Source: Synechococcales cyanobacterium PMM_0073 (GTDB lineage: Bacteria; Cyanobacteriota; Cyanobacteriia; Elainellales; Elainellaceae). From it: a stretch of 16,793 nt of DNA. The position numbers and the translations under genes were made by a program. The DNA lies in the NCBI GenBank assembly GCA_949127695.1, contig CASBQH010000213.1, positions 1 through 16,793 of the forward strand, given 5' to 3'. Positions 6,625-13,718 of the stretch are shown here, in pieces. Every line of letters starts with the position of its first letter. The first letter of the stretch is position 1. Under the pieces are notes generated by a model. It searched no databases. It had not been told where the DNA came from and was given only the letters and a program-made list of their open reading frames with translations.

Positions 6625-7326
6625 ATGGAAATTCTGCTGCAATCTCTGCCGACGCTGCTGCAAGGCGCGGTCATTACCGTGTTGCTCACCGCTGTCGCCA
6701 CCGTGCTGGGCATGGCGCTGGGTTCTTTAATTGGCATTGCCCGCCTCTCGTCCTTTGCGCCACTGCGGCTGGCGGCTCGCGTCTATGTTGACTTTTTTCG
6801 CGGCACGCCTCTGCTGGTGCAGCTGTTTATGATCTACTTTGGTCTGCCCGCCTTAATCAAAACGCTGGGGCTGACCTTTACCTTTAGCCGACCCGTGGCG
6901 GCAATTCTGGCACTCACCCTTAACAGCGCCGCCTATATTGCCGAGATTGTGCGCGGGGCGATTCAGTCGATTGAGCGCGGCCAGCATGAGGCATCTGAGT
7001 CACTGGGGCTGGGCGCGCCCCAAACCATGCGCTACGTGATCTTTCCGCAGGCTTTTCAGCGGATGGTGCCACCCTTGGGCAATGAATTTATTACGCTGCT
7101 GAAGGATACGAGTCTGGTGGCCGTGATTGGCTTTGAAGAGCTGTTTCGGCGCGGACAGCTGATTGTTGCCACCAACTTTCGCCCGTTTGAAGTCTATGCA
7201 GGGGTGGCGCTGGTTTATTTGGTGCTGACGCTGCTCTCGTCGCAGGCGTTTGGGCTACTAGAACGGCGGATGAACCCGGTGGAGCGAGCCAAGCGCAGCC
7301 CGTCAGTTTTGGCTGCAAATCAGTAG
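6625..7326 (+). CDS. Amino-acid ABC transporter permease
   Basis: A 233-aa integral membrane permease of the HisM/GlnP family. Hydrophobic segments lie near residues 14-38, 62-80, 90-110, 160-172 and 190-212. Conserved FFRGTPLLVQ is at 57-66, and the EAA loop that contacts the ATPase is at about 122-141 (EASESLGLGAPQTMRYVIFP). It forms the importer with the lipoprotein upstream and the divergent ATPase. ATG 6625 is preferred; an in-frame TTG at 6619 is the alternative. Neither has a good ribosome-binding site. The GGGAGG at 6580-6585 lies in the hairpin stem and precedes an out-of-frame ATG (6590) that runs into a stop, so it is not the start of this protein. One permease gene implies a homodimer or an unseen partner. 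Confidence 0.9.
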   Translation: MEILLQSLPTLLQGAVITVLLTAVATVLGMALGSLIGIARLSSFAPLRLAARVYVDFFRGTPLLVQLFMIYFGLPALIKTLGLTFTFSRPVAAILALTLNSAAYIAEIVRGAIQSIERGQHEASESLGLGAPQTMRYVIFPQAFQRMVPPLGNEFITLLKDTSLVAVIGFEELFRRGQLIVATNFRPFEVYAGVALVYLVLTLLSSQAFGLLERRMNPVERAKRSPSVLAANQ

Positions 7327-7382
7327 CCTTCTCGCTTTAAAATAGGAGATGCTGTGACTAGATCAACCTGACAAAATCCGCT

Positions 7383-7988
7383 ATGACTCATTCTACTGAT
7401 GTCGTCCAACTCGTGCGCTGGATGGCAGCTGACTTTAGCAACCAAGCGCAGGCGATTGAAAATCCGCCGTTTTATGCCCATATTCGGGTCTGTATGCGGC
7501 CTTTGCCTTACAAGCTGTTGGCTGGCCTCAGCCTGTTTTTGGAGCAAGCCTATGACTATCAGCTGCATCTGCCCTATCGGCTGCGGGTGCTGAAGTTTAC
7601 GCCCCAGGATGGCTATATTGCTTTAGAAAACTATCAGGTTAAAGACGAAGCCGAGTTTTATGGCGCGGCGCGTAGCCCAGAGCGGTTGCATCAGCTGCCC
7701 CCAGAGCGGATTGAGAAGATGAACGGCTGTGATATGCGGGTGGAATGGACTGGCCAAAGCTTTAAAGGACGAGTCGAGCCGGGAAAAAACTGCATCGTAG
7801 TCCGCAATGGCAAAACCACCTATCTTGATAACGAGTTTGAAGTTGACGCGCAGCAGATGCTCAGCCTTGATCGAGGCCGCGACCCAGAAACCGACGAGCG
7901 CGTTTGGGGATCGATTGCGGGTCCCTTTCACTTTTTGCGACGCAGCAGCTTTGCTGAAGAAGTGCAAATGCCAGCATCCTCAGTCTGA
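7383..7988 (+). CDS. cpcT: Phycobiliprotein lyase, CpcT/CpeT family (probably CpcT)
   Basis: A 201-aa cytoplasmic protein. The start HSTDVVQLVRWMAADFSNQAQA, the PPFYAHIRVCMRPLP segment (about 28-42), LFLEQAYDYQLHLPYRLRVLKF, NGCDMRVEWTGQSFKG and LDRGRDPETDERVWGSIAGPFHF match the CpcT/CpeT chromophore lyase family, and the length fits. CpcT is known to attach phycocyanobilin to Cys153 of the phycocyanin beta subunit; CpeT does the equivalent for phycoerythrin. Overall resemblance to CpcT sequences I remember favours CpcT. No phycobiliprotein genes are in the window. It lies 56 nt after the permease stop, with no visible functional link to the transporter, and has no Shine-Dalgarno sequence. Confidence 0.88.
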   Translation: MTHSTDVVQLVRWMAADFSNQAQAIENPPFYAHIRVCMRPLPYKLLAGLSLFLEQAYDYQLHLPYRLRVLKFTPQDGYIALENYQVKDEAEFYGAARSPERLHQLPPERIEKMNGCDMRVEWTGQSFKGRVEPGKNCIVVRNGKTTYLDNEFEVDAQQMLSLDRGRDPETDERVWGSIAGPFHFLRRSSFAEEVQMPASSV

Positions 7989-8036
7989 ATCTCAGCTTTG
8001 TATCTGAAAGATAATCTGTCAAATCATGTGCCTTAA

Positions 8037-8055
8037 ATCACTTTTGTTGAGTGAT
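8037..8055. other. Stem-loop downstream of cpcT
   Basis: ATCACT (8037-8042) pairs with AGTGAT (8050-8055) around the 7-nt loop TTTGTTG. No T run follows on the plus strand. It could be a weak 3' structure for the cpcT message. Its right arm leads into GATAAT (8053-8058), a good -10 box without a clear -35, which could start a transcript about 15 nt before the element at 8081. Confidence 0.35.
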
Positions 8056-8080
8056 AATGCTACAGCTCAAGGTAGATACT

Positions 8081-8175
8081 CAGTTAAGTTTTAAAGCGCT
8101 AGCTTGGCGCTTGTATTGGCGCTAGGGTTGAATTTAACGGCCAATTGGGTTATCATTTCGACTGAAACTTAACTG
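8081..8175. other. Nested inverted-repeat element (candidate structured RNA or MITE-like)
   Basis: CAGTTAAGTTT (8081-8091) and AAACTTAACTG (8165-8175) are perfect 11-bp complements; T8092-G8164 and A8093-T8163 could extend the stem to 13. Enclosed are AAGCGC/GCGCTT (8094-8099, 8107-8112, 7-nt loop) and ATTGGC/GCCAAT (8115-8120, 8140-8145, 19-nt loop), which is compatible with a three-way junction. There is no open reading frame, and I recognise no known RNA family. No target-site duplication flanks the outer repeats, which argues mildly against a transposable element. The rest of the 380-nt gap 7989-8368 holds the stem-loop at 8037, the direct repeat at 8209 and little else. Confidence 0.5.
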
Positions 8176-8208
8176 CTCACTCTACGTTGCGGCGGCAGTT
8201 TAACAGTC

Positions 8209-8236
8209 GCTTGTAATACATTGCTTGTAATACAAT
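8209..8236. repeat. 14-nt tandem direct repeat with a -10-like end
   Basis: GCTTGTAATACATT (8209-8222) is followed by GCTTGTAATACAAT (8223-8236); 13 of 14 positions match. The second copy ends in TACAAT, a good -10 box reading toward the 422-aa gene, but no matching -35 box is placed at 16-18 nt. Promoter function is tentative. Confidence 0.7.
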
Positions 8237-8368
8237 AGAGCCTGCTGTGAGCCACCGGTTTCACTTCTAGTCACTCACCTTGCGTCGGGTTTGGGCTGTT
8301 GCTGTGCGGTTGCGGCAAGCAGGAGCCTGAGATTAGCCAAAGGTGTTTTCAATGGAGTCCGGGTTACT

Positions 8369-9637
8369 ATGGATTCTTGGTCAGATTACTACAACCGTCG
8401 AGTCACTAACCATCAAACGACGTTCCTCGAAGAGCAGTATCTCTACGATCATCTGCTGGACTGCGTGCGGGTTGAGCCACCCGAAGCGCTGATCGACCGC
8501 TTTCGGATGCTGTTTATTAGCGGCAGCGGCTATTCTGACTATCAAATTTGGCAATGCCTCAAAAAAATTATTGAATCGCCCTACATCGAAAAAGACTTCA
8601 AGTTTATTCTCAACCGCAGCTTGCATATTTTTATCAACCACTGGCTGATGCAGTCGCGGCTGCAAAGCGCCATTCCCGAACTCGTGGCGCTGTTTGAGAC
8701 AGATGCTTCGGCGGCATCAGGCCGCTCCCGCACGACTCAGCGGCTGCGTGAGCTAGTGCAGCAGTTCCGCGAGACAGAGCAATATCTGGCCTTGCAGCGG
8801 CTGGCGCAGCTGGTCAAACAAACGCCCGAATGGGGTGACGGCAATCGGCCATTGGGCACGCTGATTCGGCGCTATCCCTGTCTGTACAAATACAATCTGC
8901 TCACCTCTGACAGCAGCGACGAGCAGTATCGCCGGATTCGGCAGATCAGGCGGCATGTGCAACGACAGTTTGAGCGCGATCTGTCGCAGTATGCCACCCA
9001 TAAGCTGCTGAACGGTGGACTCAGCAGCGATTTACAAGATCTGCCGCAGGGCTTGCGCTCTTTTAAAAACCCGACGCTGCTGAGCGATCGCCATCTTGAT
9101 CGAGCTTTGCAGCAGTTTGGCGGCAAAATTGACGGCTCTAACACCTGCCGCGATCAGGCACAGCGGTTTATCACCTACAGTAGCCATACCGCCAACTACC
9201 GCGACTTCAAAGCTGACCTCTATGACTATCTAGTCAGCTCAATTGATTCAAAATATGGCAGCAGCCAGTTTAATCAGCGGCTCTCTCAGTGTTTACAAAC
9301 CATTCTGCCAGAGCATCACAGTCTGCCGCTGAACGACGTGCTGTTAATTGGCACCTGCCGTAAGCTGCTGAACTTTCTAGTCGTCGAGAATTCTCAGCAG
9401 CCCAATCATGCCGTCTTTGTCGATTTGACCGGCAATTTGGGCATCACCACCACGATTAGCCTGCTGCTGAAAATTGTGCTGATCTGCCGTAAGGTGAAGC
9501 CCTATCTCGAAAAGCAGTTCTCGGTGCTGTTCAAACATTACGAAACCTGTACGCGAGACAGCGTTTCTTGGCTAATTGACTCACTAGAGAGCCTCAACGT
9601 TGCCTTTAGCATTAACTTTGGCGGTCTGAGCCTGTGA
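8369..9637 (+). CDS. Conserved cyanobacterial protein of unknown function
   Basis: A 422-aa protein with no signal peptide, membrane segment or recognised catalytic motif. It opens with DSWSDYYNRRVTNHQTTFLE and appears mostly alpha-helical, with many Leu, Gln and Arg. Noticeable segments are FKFILNRSLHIFINHWLMQ, LGTLIRRYPCLYKYNLL, FLVVENSQQPNHAVFVDLTGNLG and LLKIVLICRKVKPYLEKQFSVLF near the C-terminus. I recall similar uncharacterised proteins in other cyanobacteria that share the N-terminal and C-terminal blocks, but no function. ATG 8369 is chosen over an in-frame TTG at 8291: GGAG at 8354-8357 precedes it, and the extra residues look non-coding. It stands alone on its strand, after a long non-coding region. 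It could be a helical scaffold or adaptor, but nothing in the sequence settles that. Confidence 0.75.
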   Translation: MDSWSDYYNRRVTNHQTTFLEEQYLYDHLLDCVRVEPPEALIDRFRMLFISGSGYSDYQIWQCLKKIIESPYIEKDFKFILNRSLHIFINHWLMQSRLQSAIPELVALFETDASAASGRSRTTQRLRELVQQFRETEQYLALQRLAQLVKQTPEWGDGNRPLGTLIRRYPCLYKYNLLTSDSSDEQYRRIRQIRRHVQRQFERDLSQYATHKLLNGGLSSDLQDLPQGLRSFKNPTLLSDRHLDRALQQFGGKIDGSNTCRDQAQRFITYSSHTANYRDFKADLYDYLVSSIDSKYGSSQFNQRLSQCLQTILPEHHSLPLNDVLLIGTCRKLLNFLVVENSQQPNHAVFVDLTGNLGITTTISLLLKIVLICRKVKPYLEKQFSVLFKHYETCTRDSVSWLIDSLESLNVAFSINFGGLSL

Positions 9638-9649
9638 AAATCTTACGGC

Positions 9650-9695
9650 TAAGCTAGAACCGCACAGCCCGAAAATCAGAAATCTGTCTAGCTTA
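9650..9695. terminator. Long-loop inverted repeat between convergent genes (candidate terminator)
   Basis: TAAGCTAGA (9650-9658) and TCTAGCTTA (9687-9695) are perfect 9-bp complements around a 28-nt loop that holds a small CAGA/TCTG dyad. It lies in the 100-nt gap between the 422-aa gene and the convergent lipoprotein gene. There is no T run, so it would be a weak or factor-dependent terminator, or a messenger-end stabiliser. Confidence 0.35.
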
Positions 9696-9720
9696 TAGCT
9701 GCATCAGGTCAATTCTGGCC

Positions 9721-9738
9721 GCAGTCCTGACAGGCTGC
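9721..9738 (-). terminator. Stem-loop at the end of the rhamnose-operon lipoprotein gene
   Basis: GCAGTC (9721-9726) and GGCTGC (9733-9738) form a 6-bp stem, one pair being T-G, around CTGACA. It reaches the last base of the lipoprotein stop codon region. No T run follows on the minus strand, so termination is uncertain. Confidence 0.3.
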
Positions 9739-11432
9739 TACAGCTGATCAATAAAATCAATCAGCGCATCATATCGCGGTGAGCTAGTCTGATCGACATG
9801 CTCTAAGACCCCCCAACTGCCCCATTTGCTAGGTTTGCCAATATCCGAAAAATTCATAAACAGCGTTCCGCCTACTGCTTTCCAGTCATTTAACAGCTGT
9901 TGATAAAAGCCATACATTTCTGGACGACGGTTGAGCTTGATAAAAAATTCGGTTAGCTTTTCGCTGTTAGGGCTGACCAAGCTCTGCCCACCTTCGTAGA
10001 CCACGAGCTGGAGCTGCTTTTGCTGCGCCACCTGCTGGTGATAGATAAATCCCCGTTTGGTGTTGGCCAAACTATCGTCTGTTTTGAGGCTGCCGCCCTG
10101 CTCAATTTGAGTCAGGGCTCGCTTGAAGCCACCATCTGGATCATTCAGCCAAGCCTCAACGGTGCTGCGATCTTGCTCGTCGCCCAAGCCGCCGCTGAAA
10201 TAGCCAGTAATTGCATAAGCGTCAAGGCTGTGCTGATAGCAGGGTTTTTGGCCTTCTGCTACCCAGAGCGAGCAGTCAAGGGCGCTGGTTTCCAGTCCCT
10301 CCCAGGCCGTTTGGGTTGAGATAATCGTGCGAATTCGGGAGCGCTGATCGGCAAACACCTGGTTCCAAATATCCGACATCTGGGCGGTTCGCATCCCGTA
10401 CCACTGCATAAACGCATCGCCTTTGTCTTCGCCCCAGCGCGCTTTGCCCTGCTTCAGCGCATACTGCGCCTGAGCAAACATCCAGTTCCAGACTTCATTG
10501 GAAAATTCGACATAGGCCGTGAGCTTGGGATCAAGCTCTGTTTTGACTAGCTGAGCAAAGTTAGTGATATATTCATCGGTGACCTGATGTGGCATGTTAA
10601 ACCAGGGATCTGCTTGCAGTCGATTGGCGAGCGCAATCATGATTTCCAGCGGCACGCCCTTTTCGGCATAGCTTTTATCTTCTAGCTGCGGTCGGTTCTG
10701 CCATTCACTCTGGTTTGAATTGTTCGTCGCCATCCAGTCCATAAATCGGAGCGTCCTAAATGGCTTGATCCGCTCTAAAAAGACTGGATTAAAAGTGTCG
10801 GTTGCGTAAGTTTGCTCAAACTCAATTGGTACGACTCGAATATTCCGGATGTAATCGCCTGTCTTCTGAGGATCGGTCGCACTAACAATCAGCAAAATTC
10901 CGCTATCGCTAGGTGTTACATTGATTAAATCGCGACCTGGCTTTGATGCTGCCACGTCTTTTTGGGCGTCAAAGTCATACTCAATTGTGCCGTCTCCTTC
11001 ATAAAGCACTACATATTGACCACCTGGATAACGGCCAATCTCGCGATAGAGTAGCGTGGCAACGCGGCTATATCTTGGCGCGTCAGCAGGTGCAGGCAGA
11101 GACTTCACCCAGCCATGCGGATCTAAATCTAATTGTTTGGCTTCCTCAGTATCCCAAACGTTACTACAGTCTTCCGCTGGAGCACATTTAGTAATCCAGC
11201 TTCTAGATGACTTAAAGCCATCTATAAAAGGCAGTTGGGTTGACCAGTCGGCAATTCCGGTTAAATTTGTGCCCAGCCCCAAGGAAATGGGATTGGACTG
11301 AGACGGCGGCGCTTCAGCCTGACTGAGCGACGAATGAATCGGCAATGAGCAGGCAGCCGAGACCGTTAGCAGAAACAGCAGCAGCCATACCGCAGTCCGA
11401 GCTGCCCGAAATCTTTGCCAAGCTGTAAACAT
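9738..11432 (-). CDS. Putative glycoside-hydrolase-like lipoprotein (clan GH-A type)
   Basis: A 564-aa exported protein. Residues 1-27 are a lipoprotein signal peptide ending in SAAC; Cys28 is the likely lipidation site. A linker rich in Ser, Gln and Pro follows. The middle (about 215-560) reads like a TIM-barrel hydrolase: AYVEFSNEVWNW has an Asn-Glu pair (N312-E313), the classic acid/base position of clan GH-A, and LVVYEGGQSL places Glu480 as a candidate nucleophile. Residues 50-200 resemble a beta-rich domain. Homologues I remember are labelled cellulose-binding protein, without proven activity. ATG 11432 is chosen over the longer frame (11450) because AAGGAG lies 8 nt before it. It is last in the minus-strand operon, 77 nt after rfbB, which suggests a surface-glycan role. 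The substrate is unknown. Confidence 0.7.
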   Translation of the reverse strand: MFTAWQRFRAARTAVWLLLFLLTVSAACSLPIHSSLSQAEAPPSQSNPISLGLGTNLTGIADWSTQLPFIDGFKSSRSWITKCAPAEDCSNVWDTEEAKQLDLDPHGWVKSLPAPADAPRYSRVATLLYREIGRYPGGQYVVLYEGDGTIEYDFDAQKDVAASKPGRDLINVTPSDSGILLIVSATDPQKTGDYIRNIRVVPIEFEQTYATDTFNPVFLERIKPFRTLRFMDWMATNNSNQSEWQNRPQLEDKSYAEKGVPLEIMIALANRLQADPWFNMPHQVTDEYITNFAQLVKTELDPKLTAYVEFSNEVWNWMFAQAQYALKQGKARWGEDKGDAFMQWYGMRTAQMSDIWNQVFADQRSRIRTIISTQTAWEGLETSALDCSLWVAEGQKPCYQHSLDAYAITGYFSGGLGDEQDRSTVEAWLNDPDGGFKRALTQIEQGGSLKTDDSLANTKRGFIYHQQVAQQKQLQLVVYEGGQSLVSPNSEKLTEFFIKLNRRPEMYGFYQQLLNDWKAVGGTLFMNFSDIGKPSKWGSWGVLEHVDQTSSPRYDALIDFIDQL

Positions 11433-11440
11433 CGCGATCT

Positions 11441-11446
11441 CTCCTT
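11441..11446 (-). promoter_or_regulatory. Shine-Dalgarno sequence that sets the lipoprotein start
   Basis: On the minus strand AAGGAG lies 8 nt before the ATG at 11432. It is one of the few strong ribosome-binding sites in the window and decides against the ATG at 11450. Confidence 0.75.
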
Positions 11447-11447
11447 G

Positions 11448-11463
11448 CAACTAGACAACTAGA
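11448..11463. repeat. 8-nt tandem duplication
   Basis: CAACTAGA occurs twice in a row (11448-11455 and 11456-11463), in the spacer between rfbB and the lipoprotein gene, just upstream of its ribosome-binding site. Confidence 0.85.
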
Positions 11464-11509
11464 GTGACGAAAGCGAGAAGCTACATGGCTCTGTGTCCAG
11501 CGCGGTATT

Positions 11510-12586
11510 CTAGGCGTAGACCTCACGATAGTAAGCCTGATATTCTTCTGAGAGCAACGGCTGCCACCAGTCACGATGCGTCAGATACCATTCGACCGTG
11601 CGACGTAAACCACCTTCCACGGTTTCGGCGGGCGTCCAGCCTAGCTCGGTGCTAATTTTGGTGGCGTCAATCGCATAGCGGCGATCATGTCCGGCGCGAT
11701 CTTTGACGTAGGTGATCAGGTTTTGTGCCGGACGCACGGGCAGTTCGGGCGCGAGTTCGTTCATCAGCTCGCAGAGCATCTGCACGAGATCAATATTTTT
11801 GACTTCGTTGTTGCCGCCAATGTTGTAGGTTTCGCCCGGTGTGCCGCGATGAATCACCGCATCCAAAGCGCTACAATGATCGCCCACATAGAGCCAGTCA
11901 CGAATGTTCTGGCCATCGCCATAGATCGGCAGCGGCTTGCCCATTAAAATATTGATGCAGCTGAGCGGAATCAGCTTTTCTGGAAAGTGATAAGGCCCGT
12001 AGTTGTTGGAGCAGTTGGTGAGCAGCGTCGGCATCCCATAGGTGTGATAGTAGGCGCGCACGAGATGATCGCTGCCTGCTTTGGAAGCCGAGTAGGGGCT
12101 GTTGGGCGCATAGGGCGTGGTTTCGCTAAAGCCCGGATCGTCGGCTTCCAGGCTGCCGTAGACTTCATCAGTCGAGACATGGTGGAAGCGGGATGCGGCG
12201 GGCTGACCGGCATTGTTCCAATGCTGCCGGAAGGCTTCGAGCAGGGTAAAGGTGCCCACCACGTTGGTTTGGACAAAGGCTCCCGGCCCCAGAATGGAGC
12301 GATCAACATGCGACTCGGCGGCAAAGTGAGCCAGGGTATCAATACTTTCGGCTTGCAGCAGGCTGTCTACCAACGCCCGATCGCAGATATCGCCTTCAAC
12401 AAAGCGCAGATTCGCGCCTTCTAAGCCCGCTAGATTATTGCGATTGCCCGCATAGGTGAGCGCATCTAGCACCACAACGCGGTCGCCGGGATAGGCGGTA
12501 CACCAGTGATGCACAAAGTTTGCGCCAATAAATCCTGCTCCGCCTGTAATCAAAATCTGGCGAGGTGCTCTTTCTAGGTTAGCCAT
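11510..12586 (-). CDS. rfbB: dTDP-glucose 4,6-dehydratase
   Basis: A 358-aa cytoplasmic enzyme of the extended short-chain dehydrogenase family. It converts dTDP-glucose to dTDP-4-keto-6-deoxyglucose with bound NAD, the second step to dTDP-L-rhamnose. The NAD-binding GGAGFIG is at 15-21; [10 protein letters not shown] is at 88-97; STDEVYG (138-144) supplies the Thr-Asp-Glu catalytic residues; YSASK (165-169) holds the Tyr and Lys; [15 protein letters not shown] follows. The length is typical and no key residue is missing. It is fourth of the four rhamnose genes, 35 nt after rfbA. The ATG at 12586 fits the family start, although no Shine-Dalgarno sequence precedes it. Confidence 0.96.
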   Translation of the reverse strand: MANLERAPRQILITGGAGFIGANFVHHWCTAYPGDRVVVLDALTYAGNRNNLAGLEGANLRFVEGDICDRALVDSLLQAESIDTLAHFAAESHVDRSILGPGAFVQTNVVGTFTLLEAFRQHWNNAGQPAASRFHHVSTDEVYGSLEADDPGFSETTPYAPNSPYSASKAGSDHLVRAYYHTYGMPTLLTNCSNNYGPYHFPEKLIPLSCINILMGKPLPIYGDGQNIRDWLYVGDHCSALDAVIHRGTPGETYNIGGNNEVKNIDLVQMLCELMNELAPELPVRPAQNLITYVKDRAGHDRRYAIDATKISTELGWTPAETVEGGLRRTVEWYLTHRDWWQPLLSEEYQAYYREVYA

Positions 12587-12621
12587 AGGAGTTTTTGCAA
12601 AAAAATAGGTAAATAAGAGCG

Positions 12622-13695
12622 CTAGTTCAGCTCGATCTGGCAGTCGTCGCCAATCATAAACCGCAGGGCTTTAGGCCGACGCGGCGCTTCTTTTAGATGT
12701 GCCCGCCTGCCAATGACGCTATCGACAATCCGATGGTGAATGCCCTCAACCGTTGCGCCTTTGAGAATGACGCTATGCTCCAAGTCGGCGTTGATGAGGG
12801 TGACTTGGTCAGAGATGCTGCTGTAGGGGCCGATAAAGCAGTTTTCCAGGTGGCAGTCTTTGCCAATCGTGACGGGGCCGCGAATCGTACAGTTAATCAC
12901 CTTGGAGCCAGTGCCAATTTCGACGCGGCCAATGATTTGGCTCTGCTCATCTACTTCGCCTTGCAGGTTGGTTTGGAGGCAGGTATCTAGAATGATGCGG
13001 TTGGCTTCGAGCAGGTCATCTTTTTTGCCGGTATCTAGCCACCAGCCGCGAATCTGCCGCGCCTCGACCGACTTCTGCTGGTCAATTAGCATCTGGATGG
13101 CGTCGGTAATTTCGAGTTCACCTCTGGGCGAAGGTTGAATTGCGGCAATCGCGTCATGAATCACCGGCGAGAAAATATAAATTCCGACCAGCGCCAGATT
13201 AGAAGGCGGGTCTTTCGGCTTTTCAACGAGCTGGAGCAGCCGCCCCTGCTCATCCACTTTGGCCACCCCAAAGGCGCTGGGATTGGCGACCGGGCAAAGC
13301 AGCGTCAGCGCATCCAGATTGGCGGCGTGAAACTGCTCTAAAAACAAATCCAGCTCGCTCTGCACCAGGTTGTCGCCCAAATACATCACAAACGGCGAAT
13401 CGCCCAGAAACGGCTGAGCAATTTTGACCGCATGAGCCAGTCCGGCAGGCGACTCTTGCACAATATAGGTAATTTTGGCTCCAAACTGCTCGCCGTCGCC
13501 CGTTTTGGTTTTCACCTCTTCGCCCGTTTCGGGGCTGATGATAATCCCAATCTCGGTGATGCCTGCCGCCACAATTGACTCAATTCCATACCAGAGGATC
13601 GGCTTGTTGGCCACCGGCACGAGCTGTTTTGCGCCGGTGTAAGTCAGCGGGCGCAGTCGAGTTCCTTTACCGCCAGAGAGAATAATTGCTTTCAT
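12622..13695 (-). CDS. rfbA: Glucose-1-phosphate thymidylyltransferase, long form
   Basis: A 357-aa nucleotidyltransferase that makes dTDP-glucose from dTTP and glucose-1-phosphate. Signature [13 protein letters not shown] is at 6-18, the metal-binding Asp108 is in [14 protein letters not shown] is at 157-164 and GELEITDA at 192-199. Residues from about 250 have the hexapeptide rhythm of a left-handed beta helix ([20 protein letters not shown]), so this is the long form rather than the roughly 290-aa RmlA. Long forms are known from cyanobacteria, archaea and antibiotic-sugar clusters. Membership of a complete rhamnose operon supports dTTP as the nucleotide. No ribosome-binding site is visible; the short spacer from rfbD holds an 11-nt duplication. 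Confidence 0.93.
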   Translation of the reverse strand: MKAIILSGGKGTRLRPLTYTGAKQLVPVANKPILWYGIESIVAAGITEIGIIISPETGEEVKTKTGDGEQFGAKITYIVQESPAGLAHAVKIAQPFLGDSPFVMYLGDNLVQSELDLFLEQFHAANLDALTLLCPVANPSAFGVAKVDEQGRLLQLVEKPKDPPSNLALVGIYIFSPVIHDAIAAIQPSPRGELEITDAIQMLIDQQKSVEARQIRGWWLDTGKKDDLLEANRIILDTCLQTNLQGEVDEQSQIIGRVEIGTGSKVINCTIRGPVTIGKDCHLENCFIGPYSSISDQVTLINADLEHSVILKGATVEGIHHRIVDSVIGRRAHLKEAPRRPKALRFMIGDDCQIELN

Positions 13696-13696
13696 G

Positions 13697-13718
13697 ACTT
13701 GCTAGTTACTTGCTAGTT
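13697..13718. repeat. Exact 11-nt tandem duplication across the rfbD stop codon
   Basis: ACTTGCTAGTT occurs twice in a row (13697-13707 and 13708-13718). In the transcribed direction the first copy contains the last rfbD codon and its TAG stop; the second fills the spacer before the rfbA ATG. Confidence 0.95.

Noticed and set aside
6590..6730. ATG with GGAGG 5 nt upstream, opening a Cys-rich 40-odd codon frame over the permease start
   Set aside because: The frame is the permease read out of phase and soon stops; the GGAGG is one arm of the 6562-6588 hairpin.
6558..6791. 77-aa plus-strand frame overlapping the permease
   Set aside because: Low-complexity His/Ala-rich shadow of the permease coding sequence, with no recognisable protein character.
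8017..8022. Minus-strand TTGACA that could drive antisense RNA into cpcT
   Set aside because: No -10 box at 16-18 nt spacing on that strand.
8081..8175. Call of the inverted-repeat element as a MITE or insertion sequence
   Set aside because: No target-site duplication at the ends and no second copy in the window; kept only as an alternative.
8291..8368. N-terminal extension of the 422-aa protein from TTG 8291
   Set aside because: The added residues (Cys- and Ala-rich) do not resemble the protein, and GGAG is placed before ATG 8369.
9084..9091. HIP1 palindrome GCGATCGC as a sign of a HIP1-rich genome
   Set aside because: Only one copy was found in 16.8 kb and it lies within a coding region, so it gives no enrichment.
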